Shown in pieces: positions 52,041 through 62,387 of a stretch of DNA of 64,000 nt. The stretch comes from Paramecium sonneborni (Eukaryota; Ciliophora; Oligohymenophorea; Peniculida; Parameciidae). Within the stretch, counting starts at the first letter, position 1. Every line of letters begins with the position of its first letter. A program made the position numbers and the translations under genes. The stretch covers positions 154,387 to 218,386 of the forward strand of contig CAJJDN010000165.1 of the NCBI GenBank assembly GCA_905182985.1, given 5' to 3'. The notes under the pieces are model-generated. The model saw only the letters and a list, made by a program, of their open reading frames with translations. It made no database searches and was not told the DNA's origin.

Positions 52041-52673
52041 ATGTAAGAATCGGATATTGAATCTTAATTTTTATATCAATCGATTACTTAACAATAAGAC
52101 AGTATTGAAGAGAAGGAAGTATTGGTGAGTCGTTTGACCGAGAGTAATCAAATATAAGATGAGTCAGTTTAAATAAATATGGATTCCGAGATTATAAGTG
52201 AGTTGGAAGAGGAAATAATGCAGTTGCATAAAAAAAATGAATAGTTAACTGATTAAATAATTGAGAAGGATAATGAGATTGCTACATTAAAAGAGAGAGT
52301 ATAACAATAAACTATATTGAATGAGACATATAAAATAGCAGAAGTATAACTTAAATAATAAATTGAAGAATTGAAGAAGAGAATAGGAGAATTTTAAGAG
52401 TAGATTTAAAGTTTACCTCCTTAATTATAAAATCTATCTAAGTTGAATATGGATTTCAGTTTGGTAAATCATATAGAAAGAGATCTATCTCATGATAGTT
52501 TATTGGAACGATATGATCGCTAGAAGTCTAACAAACGTTTAGCTCCAATTTAAATAAAACCATATTCAGAGAAATTTAGATATAACAATTAATAACATAG
52601 TCCATATTTCGATCAAATGACAGAAAGAACCTAAAACATTTAAAGGAAACGATTCAATTAAAATAAATAATGA
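52041..52673 (+). CDS. Coiled-coil protein (210 residues)
   Basis: No intron. Acidic coiled coil (SEIISELEEEIMQLHKKNEQ, KERVQQQTILNETYK, QLKQQIEELKKRIGEF) followed by a basic Gln/Asn-rich tail (RKRFNQNKQ). Its TGA stop (52671-52673) overlaps the ATG of the next gene as ATGA. Function unknown. Confidence 0.7.
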
Positions 52674-54104
52674 TTATATTCATCTATTTCACATTGATAT
52701 TTACTAAAGAATTAAATCAACATCTAAGGATTAGCAACTGTTCCCCAGGATTACCATATTTTTCTATTTCAAAATCAATAAGCAATCCTAAATATCATAT
52801 GACATTGTTTCTTGCTACACACAGAGCATGTAAGGCTTGTTGCATTCATGAAGTCATTTTCAAATAATTATTGTAAAACATCCCATAACAAATAAACTTT
52901 TTAAGGATTGAATTAGAAGGTTATTCTTATTCATCATTTTTTAGATAATGCCCAATTTATAGAACAATATTAAATAAAACGATTTCCAGCAATCTTTCTG
53001 GAAACTAAATCAGGTGTAATCTATCATTATAATGACTTACTTAACTATGAAACACTTATATCCTTTATACAATATTACTTAAATGGGTTATAATTCACTC
53101 AATATTAATCATTTTAAGAAATCGAATCTGCCATTAATCATTAACAATAACTCTACAATATTTATATTATTGGATTGTTCTATGATTAAGTTGAATATCG
53201 AGATGAAATTAAATAATTTACTTAATAATGTAAGAAGCTCTATAATTATAGAATCAAATTTGGATTTATAATGTAAAAATAAGAAATTAAAAACATTTAT
53301 GCGAAGTTTAACACTTATTCACATATATTGATATCAAAATATCCTAATCATTATTAATTTGTTGATGATTTATTTGCTTAACCAATTTTACCATTAATCA
53401 ATGAATTAAAGATTGAGAATTCTAAGCATTACTTAGGACATGCCCTCATTGTAATTGATTCGATTTAAGATAATTTAAATTATTTGATTAAGCTATAGAC
53501 TATTGCTTAACAATTATCAACTTTAAGATTTGCTTGGATAGATGGAAATTTAAATGAAGATAGATTATAAATGTTAGGAATTGAAAAATTTGATTAAGAA
53601 ACAAAATTAACTATTTTTAATTTAGATTCAAATGCTAATGCGATTTATAATGGAGATTTACATAATTTAACTACAATTTTGACATTTTATAAGGATTTCA
53701 TATAAATGGATTCTAAACATTTTCATTAGAAATATTCAACAATCAAAAAAGAATAACACAAAATTCCATCATAACCATATATATAATACAATGAAAACAC
53801 TCTCATTATTTTGATACCTCACTATGATGATTATCATATGAAAATAATAAAATAGATACAATAAACAAATAAGAAGTTCCATAATTAATTTAATGTGTCT
53901 TACTATGAAGCAAATCAATTTAAATTAATTTATTATTACAATTCTATTATTCATTAGTTAACAGCAGAGCCACTAGAAGTAGCATTGAGAGAAATTGAAT
54001 AAATAAATAAAGAAATTCGATTTCCTAAGGAAATTCCATTACTTATAAATGAATAAGATTTAATTGAATTTCTATTAATATAATATAATAACAATGATTA
54101 ATGA
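52670..54104 (+). CDS. Protein disulfide isomerase-like secretory protein
   Basis: 469 residues with one 25-nt intron (52920-52944, unusual GTT donor), which joins RIELE to DNAQFIEQYQIKRFPAIF. Signal-like N-terminus (MIIFIYFTLIFTK). One thioredoxin-type domain with redox motif CKAC followed by a third Cys (ATHRACKACCIH, near residue 56), the cis-proline strand KRFPAIF and a following beta strand. The rest looks like inactive thioredoxin-like modules (LRFAWIDGN, LGIEKF). Acts on disulfides in the secretory pathway by analogy; no KDEL-type ending is seen. Start overlaps the upstream stop by four bases; the next gene starts four bases after its stop. Confidence 0.75.
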
Positions 54105-54108
54105 TTAG

Positions 54109-54615
54109 ATGATTAAAAGGTTGTAAAAAGAATTTGAGTAAGTTTAATCTGCAATAGAAGAAGGAATCATTGAAAATATGACAGTAGATGTCTAATAAGT
54201 AAATAACTCAGCAAATTATAAAAAATGGAATGTGGTAATTTATGGAAGAGAGGGTACAATCTGGTAAGGCGGAGAATATCCAGGCGTATTAGAATTCTCT
54301 GATAGTTATCCAGCTACATCTCCTGTATACACTTGGACATTGTATGGAAAAATGAGATTTTTACATATGAATATCTATTCTTCTGGTAAAACTTGTATCG
54401 ACATTTTAAATGATAAAATTGGATATACACCAGCAAAAACATGTGTAGAAATATTAAAAGCATTAGAAGATTTCCTTTATCGTCCTAATCCAAAATCACC
54501 TACTAATGGTGAATTAGCTAAAACATTTGAAAAAGACTTACCTGAATATGAAAAGTAAATCAAAGAGTTTGTTTAGAAATATATGGAGGAAAAACAAAAA
54601 CTAGAAGCTAAGTGA
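54109..54615 (+). CDS. E2 ubiquitin/SUMO-conjugating enzyme, UBC9-like
   Basis: 168 residues, no intron. Helix 1 (MIKRLQKEFEQVQ), WNVVIYGREGTIWQGGEYPG, then active-site region FLHMNIYSSGKTCIDIL with Cys96. The usual HPN reads HMN (86-88; the Asn is kept), and a few extra residues sit before it (SPVYTWTLYGKMRF). C-terminal part TPAKTCVEILKALEDFLYRPNPKSP resembles UBC9 and UBC-family helix positions. UBC9 conjugates SUMO; whether this one works with SUMO or ubiquitin cannot be told. The start aligns helix 1 with the family and leaves only 4 nt to the upstream stop. Confidence 0.88.
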
Positions 54616-54665
54616 ATATTATTTTTAAATTTATACAAAAAAATAAAATAAATATAATTAAAATC

Positions 54666-54881
54666 ATGAACTTTAATATTGTTATTAGCCTCTTTTATTA
54701 ATATTAATTTTATTATATTAGAAAATCTCCATTTAAAAGGCCAGAACATAAAGTTAAACCAATATCTATAAAAGTATTTAATAAAAATGAGGAAATAGTA
54801 ATTAACATTACACTTGTACATTCCTATGGAAATTTAAAATAACATAGACTCCATTTATCTGAAGGAATAATAGAATAATGA
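54666..54881 (+). CDS. Small unrecognised protein (71 residues)
   Basis: MNFNIVISLFYQYQFYYIRK, then RPEHKVKPISIKVFNKNEEIVINITLVHSYG. The last part looks like two beta strands. It could be a small organellar or ribosome-associated protein, but nothing specific is recognised. It follows the E2 gene by 50 nt. Confidence 0.45.
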
Positions 54882-54943
54882 ATTCGTTATAAAAACTCAA
54901 AAGATTATCTATTTTAAAATAAATATATATTATAAAATTAATT

Positions 54944-55174
54944 ATGGATATTTCCGAATAAGAACGTAGAAGAATTGAACGAAAATTAAAATATAAAATG
55001 CCAGTTACATTTAGATGGGGTGCTTTACTTGGATTATTTGGAGGTATAATCCATGGAGGTCTAAGTGGTGGAAGAACATTTTATGCATTTTCTCATAGTG
55101 TAGGTGGAGCCCTTATTATTGGTTTAGGACTATGTTATCATGATTTCTATTTATATGCAAAAACATATTGTTGA
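54944..55174 (+). CDS. Small two-helix membrane protein (76 residues)
   Basis: Basic N-terminus (SEQERRRIERKLKYKMP), then a Gly-rich membrane helix (WGALLGLFGGIIHGGLSG), a loop with Arg, and a second (SVGGALIIGLGLCYHDF). The pattern resembles small inner-mitochondrial membrane or assembly factors, which is inference. No intron. Confidence 0.65.
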
Positions 55175-55221
55175 TAGTTTTATTAATTTTATTTCATTCA
55201 TTCTAAATCAATTCTTTACAA

Positions 55222-55827
55222 ATGACCATTCTATCAATATCTTAAATTCACAATATTAATTCTATATTTAACACTATAGTCCTTAAAACAATCTAAAATT
55301 CATTCTATTCTAGACAATTATTATAGGCTAAATCATTTGTAATTTTATTTTATTCATTATCAAGAAAGTTAATATCAACAATCACATATTATTTTTTTCT
55401 TTTTATCATATTACTATTGCAGGAGTATTCATCTCTATTTATTGATCATTTTTTTACTTATATCAAATTTTTATTCTTTATACTTAGTATTTAATAAAAC
55501 ATCTTCTTGATTTCATGTAATTTATTGCAATACTTTTGTTCTAACTTCATATTTTTATAATTTGTAAGCTTATTATTACAAATACATTACATTATTAAAA
55601 TTATGATACTTCTTTGTATTCTTAGTATTTCGGAAAATAGGAATGAAAATCTGTCTAATTTTATATCCTAATAATTAGTTTAAATTAATAATAATCACAT
55701 TATTAATAACTCTATATGTTAACATATTATTGATTCATAAAATCTCTTCAAAAAATATTATTGTAATAATAATCCTCTTGATGAATTAAATTCAAGTAAA
55801 ACATATGATGAATTTAGAATTATATGA
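55222..55827 (+). CDS. Possible multi-span membrane protein (201 residues)
   Basis: Open on the + strand from ATG 55222 to TGA 55825-55827. Several hydrophobic stretches (YYFFLFIILLLQ, FLFFILSI, MILLCILSIS) and a hydrophilic end (CNNNPLDELNSSKTYDEF). With TGA as the only stop in AT-rich DNA a frame of this size can arise by chance, and no domain is recognised, so confidence is limited. Confidence 0.35.
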
Positions 55828-56179
55828 ATATTTCACAATTAAAATCATTAATTTAATTTTATTATATTAAGAAGGAGATTAAACCAAATTTGTTAAAATA
55901 TTCGAAATTTTTTTCTTTACAATCAATCCAATATATATTGATCATACTCTAAAGAATTCACTCTTATTAAGAAAATTTCAATAAATTTAGATTTAAAGTT
56001 TATCAAAATTGAATTTGAATTGCTATATATTTAATTCATCAAAATTTCAATTTCTGAAATCTTGAGATTTCCTTAATAAAACCTTTATTTAGTGAATTTA
56101 AGTTGTGATTAAATATAATGACAAATTATAGAATGTTTAAATTATTCTATAAGAAAAAAAGAAAATCCGAATGTGAAAA
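55828..56179. other. Intergenic, 352 bp
   Basis: AT-rich; no gene that can be supported. Confidence 0.3.
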
Positions 56180-56710
56180 CATGTTAGCGATCATAAAGGA
56201 ATCGAAGATGTATTTTTAAAATAGAAATAAGGATAGTAATATAATCATTATTTAAGTATTCCTTTTATGGGTATTTTTGATGAAGAAGGCACGTTGCCGG
56301 TGTAAAATGTTGATATGAAGTCTACTCTTTAAGTTTTCTTAAATTTACAAATTGAATTTTAAGGTTTAAACTAAACAGAAAAGTCTCTAATTTGAACATC
56401 TTCAATATCTCCTCTCGGTTTGAATGGTCTATTTAATTGCAATTATGCGTTCATTTGTAATAATATTATAGTAATTTAATTGAAATGAAATTTAATCTTT
56501 TTAATTAAATGACTCAGAATTAATCATAATTGAGAGCCATAATTAATTTAAATATCAACATTCATCTTCCATATTCCAAAATCAATTTTGAGTAGTAAAA
56601 TAAAAAAGTGAGAGAATAAATGATATAAATAATAAAAAAGGCTCTAATTTAAAATATTTATCACTGTTTCCAATTTTATATATTTCAATTAAAGTGGCCT
56701 TATAACTTAT
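56180..56710 (+). pseudogene. Fragmentary coding-like region, no start
   Basis: Reads HKGIEDVFLKQK...IPFMGIFDEEGTLPVQN...LQIEF in one frame and, after a possible 20-nt intron (GTTTAA...AAAAG) or a one-base shift, SNLNIFNISSRFEWSIQL...QLRAIINLNINIHLPYSK to TGA near 56,710. The codon texture is protein-like, but no ATG precedes it: an in-frame TGA lies just upstream. Best seen as a relic or an exon whose 5' part was missed. Confidence 0.3.
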
Positions 56711-56896
56711 GATAGACCATTAAATTACATAGAATTAATTTAGAAATATAATTTAGGTTGATTTTGAATTGTTTACTTCAATTCAGAAGAGCAAATATTT
56801 TTTTCCATATAGATTAATTTATTATATTATGTAAATAGAATAAAGTTGTGAATTTAAATATTTTGATAAGAGATTAATAAATAAAATTAAATAAAA

Positions 56897-58056
56897 ATGA
56901 AAACAATAGCAGTTATCACAATCCTAGTAGTATTTGGATTATGTTAAACAGTAAGACTTGATTTCAATAGTGAAGATTGTAACAAATATCTTGAAAAATT
57001 TGGAACTGTTAATAATCCAAGTGGATAGGGTTTTTCAAAGATTGAATTCACAGGAGATGCTGCATTTGTTCAAGGAACAACTAATGTGTAAGTAAATTTA
57101 TAATATTCTGATGTTGATTTGTTCAACGATTCTAAATTTTTTGGTCTTGTTAAAGAAGATGGAAAATCAAGACACTTGTCTTGATCTTAAATTATATAAA
57201 TTCGTTTCAAAAGAATATGATGGTAACACCATAAAATAATTTTTAAATTTAATAGAGATATTATTCATTTACTATTTTAGGATCTGAACTTAATTAAAGA
57301 ATGATTTTAGATTCCTGAAATACCAAAGATTTTATTTACAAAGGATATTATGCAATGGAATATTATGCTGCTGGTACTGATTAAGTCTAATATACATTTT
57401 ATTTTGATTTCACTGTAACAATTGAAAGAGCTTCAGGTGCTCCAGTTGAGACAGCTTTCAGACCATTAAGTTATTAATCAACAGTTGGTTGTACAACAGT
57501 GGAAAAATGTATAGCCAAAGCTGATACTAAAATAAACTTTTGTTAGGATCCATCAGCTTGCACTAATTTTGCTAGCACTCCTTTAGATCTCCATCTAAAT
57601 GATCAATTTATTATTTAATAAAAAGTTACTACTACTGGTTTGACTGGTTATCATTTAACAGGAACTGAAGTTTGGTATACTGGTAATGGATTGAATAAGA
57701 AAGCAAATATTGTTAATCTTGATAATTTAAAACCAGGAGCGGTTAACATTACATTACAAGCTGAAATTGCTTGGAGAAACGTCACAATTAAGGTTACTTC
57801 AATTTTGGGAAATACTTAAAACGGAGGAAAAAGATTGTTAGCTTAAACTACTTATGATACTATCACTGGAGAAACTAATATTATTGAATGCATCAAAGCT
57901 GAAAGACAAGATACATGTGGCATGTGTGAAGAAGAATGTTTAGCCAATGGATTTGCCCGTTCTGACTGTTCTTGTGAATATTGTTGTTCAGCTCAATAGA
58001 CAGCTTTTATTTTCTTGGCTTTATTCATTGCTTTATTCTTTGCATTAAAATATTGA
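56897..58056 (+). pseudogene. Cysteine-rich secreted/anchored protein, broken copy
   Basis: Signal peptide (MKTIAVITILVVFGLC), a Cys-containing ectodomain, Cys-rich C-terminal block (CGMCEEEC, CSCEYCC) and a terminal hydrophobic helix (TAFIFLALFIALFFALKY), as for a GPI-anchored or single-pass surface protein. It aligns along its length with the reverse-strand relative at 63188-64000. Disruptions: a one-base shift near 57165 (after FFGLVKED), a second break near 57235-57255, and a TGA near 57320 where the relative has TAA (Gln). The last 245 codons after that TGA are open. Either a recent pseudogene or an error-rich copy. Confidence 0.65.
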
Positions 58057-58238
58057 AATTCAATCCTCATTTAATTTTATATTAATATTAAAATGTTAGT
58101 TATTTTTATTGTAAATTATTTATATATATAAATAAACTTATATCCCAAATAAGATTAACAATTAATACATTTTATATCAGATTTAATAATTAAAAAAAAT
58201 AATAGATAGAATTATAAAAAAAACATTTAAAGTATTTA

Positions 58239-58743
58239 ATGTAAAAAATAGTCATTTTCACTACCTTAGTATAAATTGCTGTCTTAAAATCATGTTAAGA
58301 TTCGAATGGTACAGCATTATATATCTATTTTAATGATCAATTTGTTTTATAATAAATTGTCACAAAAGTTGGTTTAACTGATTATTATTTAACTTAAACT
58401 AAAGTTTAGTATACTGGTAATGGATTATATAAGTAAAAACTCCAGCCCAAGATAATTAATAATCTAATAAAAGTTGAAATTGCTTAGAGTTAAGCAAAAT
58501 TAAAGTTTGCTTCAGATATAGTAATCAAATAATGAAGAAATATTAGAATTAGTTTAAACTGTGTATGGTGCAGTCTGTCATGAGATCAACTTAATAGATT
58601 GAATGTATCTAAGCTGAAGAATCATGTAACACTTGTAATTAGAATGTGATATAACTGGATTTGCTCATGATGGTAGAAAAGAATGTTCAGCTCAATAGAA
58701 AGCATTTATTTTTTTAGCTTTATTATTAGCATTTACATTTTGA
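58239..58743 (+). pseudogene. Shortened, decayed member of the same Cys-rich family
   Basis: Its own signal-like start (MQKIVIFTTLVQIAV) is fused directly to the second half of the family (NDQFVLQQIVTKVGLTDYYL, YTGNGLYK), so the first half is missing. TGA and frame changes follow from about 58,535; the tail helix (AFIFLALLLAFTF) can still be read before TGA 58741-58743. The conserved Trp in EVWYTG has become a stop-type Gln codon. Confidence 0.65.
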
Positions 58744-59537
58744 TTTATTAAATTTATATTCAATCATATGTTATTTGAGATCAATTATTAATTTTTAATT
58801 GTATAAATTATAAGTTTTTTCAAACAGAATCTAAATAACTTTACTAAACAACTCTAAGCTTTTCAGTTTTTATTAATAATCCTAATTTAGGTTACAAATA
58901 AAGTTAATGAAATAGTTTAGATTTTCCCCCTAATACTGGAAATAACAAGCTGATAACTTTTACTATATCGTAAACAATAGATATTAAAAATGATTAAATG
59001 ATTTTTTACTTTTTTTTTAAATACGATAATTTGTAGAATGTAAGATTTTAGTCTTAATTAGATATACATGGAAACGCTTTTGATTCTGAAGAATACAAAA
59101 ATAAAATTCAGCAATGTAGATTTTTATTTGGATACAAATTGAGGTTTTATAATATTTTAGATTTCATTTTTTATAAATGTAAAATATATTTCGATTTTTG
59201 TAAAATTATTGCACTGCTTATCACAAGAAGCTGTAAATAATTTTTATAAATGGTTCTTATATTAATAAGTTTTTTTTTACAGTTTATATCTAAATCTTTT
59301 CAATATGATTATTCTACTAAATTTTATAATTTCTCAAAATAAAAAAAAGGAAAACCCGTATAATTTTATTTTAAGATGAAAAATGTTAATTTGCTTAATT
59401 GTTATATATAGATTAAATGATTTTAAGAAATCTTCTATCTATATAATTAAGTATTGCAAAAGAGGAATAAAATTACAAAATGCAGACTTAATATATAATT
59501 AATCAATAAATGTATGATTTATAATAATATATATTAA
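58744..59537. other. Intergenic, 794 bp
   Basis: No complete gene. A coding-like patch at about 59065-59235 on the + strand (LDIHGNAFDSEEYKNKIQQC) has no start and may be a relic. The rest is AT-rich with T runs. Confidence 0.4.
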
Positions 59538-61235
59538 ATGGGATCAAGTTGTAAATCAAAACCATAGCGTAATAATCATATTCATTACAACACATAATTG
59601 TGTACCTTTGCACAACTAGAAAAACCAATAGTGTAACAATATTCTGAAGATGAAATTGTATAGGGTTCAATTTCTTCATGTGATTACGAAAAAGAGAGAA
59701 GTGATTCTAAATCAATAGTTTTGCGTTCTCCAGATGTTTCTTTGAATTCTCCAACCTAAAATGATTCAGCAGTAATATCAAGATTGCACATAACATCGGA
59801 TGATTTTGTAAAACTACGGAATTAGAACTACTTAGATTATTATTCGAATGAGAAGTTATTGGGAGTAGGCAGTTATGGAAAAGTGTATTTGTTGAGGAAT
59901 AAATTTACAAGTAGAGTTATGTTTAATTTACTAGATTAATTGAGAGCAATGAAATAATTGAAGAAAAAATAGAGTTTAACTTCTAGGAAGTCTTTGAGAG
60001 AAATGGAAATATTAGAGTAATTGGATCACCCTTTTATAATAAAGGCATTGGAGGTATATTAGGATGAGCAAAATTACAATATGATTATTGAGTAAGATAA
60101 ATAAAAAATATTAGATTCATATCCGGAATAGATTTGTAAGAAGACATTTCAAATGGTAAATTTCCAGAAGAAAAGGCAGCAAAGATAATGAATCAGTTAT
60201 TATTGACTATAGGTTATATCCATCATTAAGGAGTGGTTCATAGAGATATAAAACCAGAGAACATATTGTATCAATATAATAATTGTTATGAATGGATTAA
60301 ACTAATAGATTTTGGAATTTCTACTAAAATAAAAAAAAATAAAAAATTGAGTTCTCAATTGGGATCCGTAAGCATGAATATTAATTAGATGTACTTCATG
60401 GCTCCAGAAATATTTTAGAAAGATTATGGTAAGTAAATTGATGTTTGGGCATGTGGTGTGACTCTTTTTTATATGATCCACAAACGTTATCCTTTTATGG
60501 GAAAAACAGATCAAGAAATGAGGAATGCAATTACAAATGGTCATTTCATTACAGACTAAGATATTAGTCCAGAGTTGAAGAGTCTTTTGAGTAAGATGTT
60601 GCAGGTGAACCCAAATAAGAGAATAACAGCTTAATAAGCATTGCAAGAGGATTGGTTTGCTAAATTTAATTAGGGGTTTCAATTAAATTAATCAGTAAAT
60701 AAATAACTCTAATTTATAGGTTATACAAAAATTACTTAATTATCATAGTACTTCTCTCTTTGAAGAACTGATATTTTCATTAATCACTTATTATGGATAA
60801 AATTCAGATGACTCTGGGTAAGCCATTTAAACATTTTTATGTTTGGATCGAGATTAGGATGGATTGATTTCAAAATAAGAATTAAAATAAACAATTAAGA
60901 ATTACAATATAAATATTGAAAACTAATCTAAACTTATAGATATTTTATTCTCTAGTCTCAATAAATCATAAGATGATACATTAACTTATAAAGGTTTTAT
61001 TTTTAAATAATAAATAGAATTTTTAGCTGCTTCTGTGGCAAGTGAAAAAATATAGACTCGTAAATGCCAGAAATTATGCTTTCAATTAATAGATGCTGAT
61101 TAAGATGGAAAATTTTCAGAATCTGATTTTTGTCGTCTTATGGGAAGAAAATAAATAAATTTATGGCATCTGTTGAATCCAACAGATAAGTCTTACATCA
61201 CAGAAGAAGAATTTTATGGAATGTTCAAATAATGA
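59538..61235 (+). CDS. Calcium-dependent protein kinase (CDPK)
   Basis: 534 residues, four introns: 24 nt (59911-59934), 23 (60092-60114), 21 (60368-60388), 25 (60695-60719). N-terminus MGSSCKSK suggests myristoyl/palmitoyl anchoring. Kinase motifs: GVGSYGKVYL loop, Lys131 in LRAMKQLK, catalytic VHRDIKPEN (Asp221), DFGIS (Asp242), YFMAPEI, DVWACGVTLFYM. After the kinase a junction helix leads to EF-hand loops DRDQDGLISKQE (from 406) and DADQDGKFSESD (from 488), and further weaker EF-like parts. Calcium binding relieves autoinhibition in this family. The introns at 59911 and 60368 are multiples of three without TGA. Confidence 0.93.
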
Positions 61236-61260
61236 ATTACTCTTTATATACTTTAGTATG

Positions 61261-61714
61261 TCATTTTTTGTTTTACTTTTCTTATTTTGGGTTATTAGCA
61301 AAATAAATCTTGAGGCCTGTCTTGTCATTTTTATCGAAGCGATATCCCTAAGATATTGTAAATAATTTGCTCACTTAGAGAGTTTGCATAACAACAGTAG
61401 CTTGAAAGGCATCATCAAAATCTACAAAGCAAAGCAAATATTCTCTTCCCTTTTGAGTTTACTTTTTAATCAGACGTACTCGTTGGAACCCTGGATAAGG
61501 CCGAAAAATATCTAAATAATATTTAGTATATATACGTGCCACTTCTCTCTCTTATGCATCATTTGGTATGCCTATTTAACTTATATTTCAAGTTATTACC
61601 GTCAACATAAAGTGAATGAGTAGACTCTTTTTAGGGTTGAAATTACTGATTATCTCGAATTAGTTCGAAATACTAATTATTGAACATAGGATTTGGGTAT
61701 GGGTTATTGTACAT
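61261..61714 (-). CDS. RRM RNA-binding protein, RBPMS/Hermes type
   Basis: 124 residues, three introns: 28 nt (61572-61599), 24 (61512-61535), 27 (61348-61374, GTG donor). Only after splicing does the RRM read: SLYVDGIPNDAQEREVAHIF, RPYPGFQRVRLI, LLCFVDFDDAFQATVVMQTL, QGYRFDKNDKTGLKIYFANNP. RNP2 is LYVDGI and RNP1 is LLCFVDF. The 'FRPYPGF' phrase is typical of RBPMS/couch-potato proteins. Starts 31 nt from the divergent gene at 61746. Confidence 0.9.
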
Positions 61715-61745
61715 TAAATATATATAAAAATTATTAATATATTAA

Positions 61746-62107
61746 ATGGATAACTCATTACCTAACAAGAGATCATCCAAGTAAAGAGACACTGATTATT
61801 AAGAAAAACCTTAAGTAAGCCCATTCCTATGATGTAGTCTAAAATTATGTAGGATACTCAATAGAGTAGTCAATAATACATAATTACAGAGGCTACTTTT
61901 GAATTGATTATTCGAGAAAGAGATGCCTTAATAGAGAGACTAGAAAATGAGTAAAGGTAATTGAAATCCTAACTCGATCAAAAGAAAATAGAATTATACG
62001 AGCTTTCATAAAGATTCGCATCTTAGCGAGGGAACAATCTCTTGAAACTGTAATAGTCAGGTATCTAACTAAAGTAAATTCAGCCAGATGCAGATGCCTA
62101 TAAATGA
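61746..62107 (+). CDS. Small coiled-coil protein (112 residues)
   Basis: One 23-nt intron (61815-61837) joins YQEKPQ to SKIMQDTQQ. N-terminus charged, then a clear coiled coil (ATFELIIRERDALIERLENE, QLDQKKIELYELSQRF) and a Gln-rich end. No known domain. Divergent from the RRM gene with only 31 nt between the start codons. Confidence 0.7.
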
Positions 62108-62387
62108 CTTACTTAATTAATTATGATGTTTAAATTAAAGTCTCAAACAATTCTCTACATTAATAAATAAGTAAAAAAATTTATAATTCTTAATGCTCTC
62201 AAAACCCCACTCTCCCGCATCTCTTAAGATCTCTCATATTAACTTCTAGCATTATAAAATGCTAATAACATCATATATCAAATAAAAATAATTTTTGCTA
62301 CTTTTTATTACATATAATTAATAAGATCAAGACCATTGTTATTTCTTATGTTTCCTATTTTTGAGCTTATCAAGTTTCAAAGATGAT

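Noticed and set aside
60302..60682. 126-residue reverse frame
   Set aside because: Antisense to the CDPK kinase domain.
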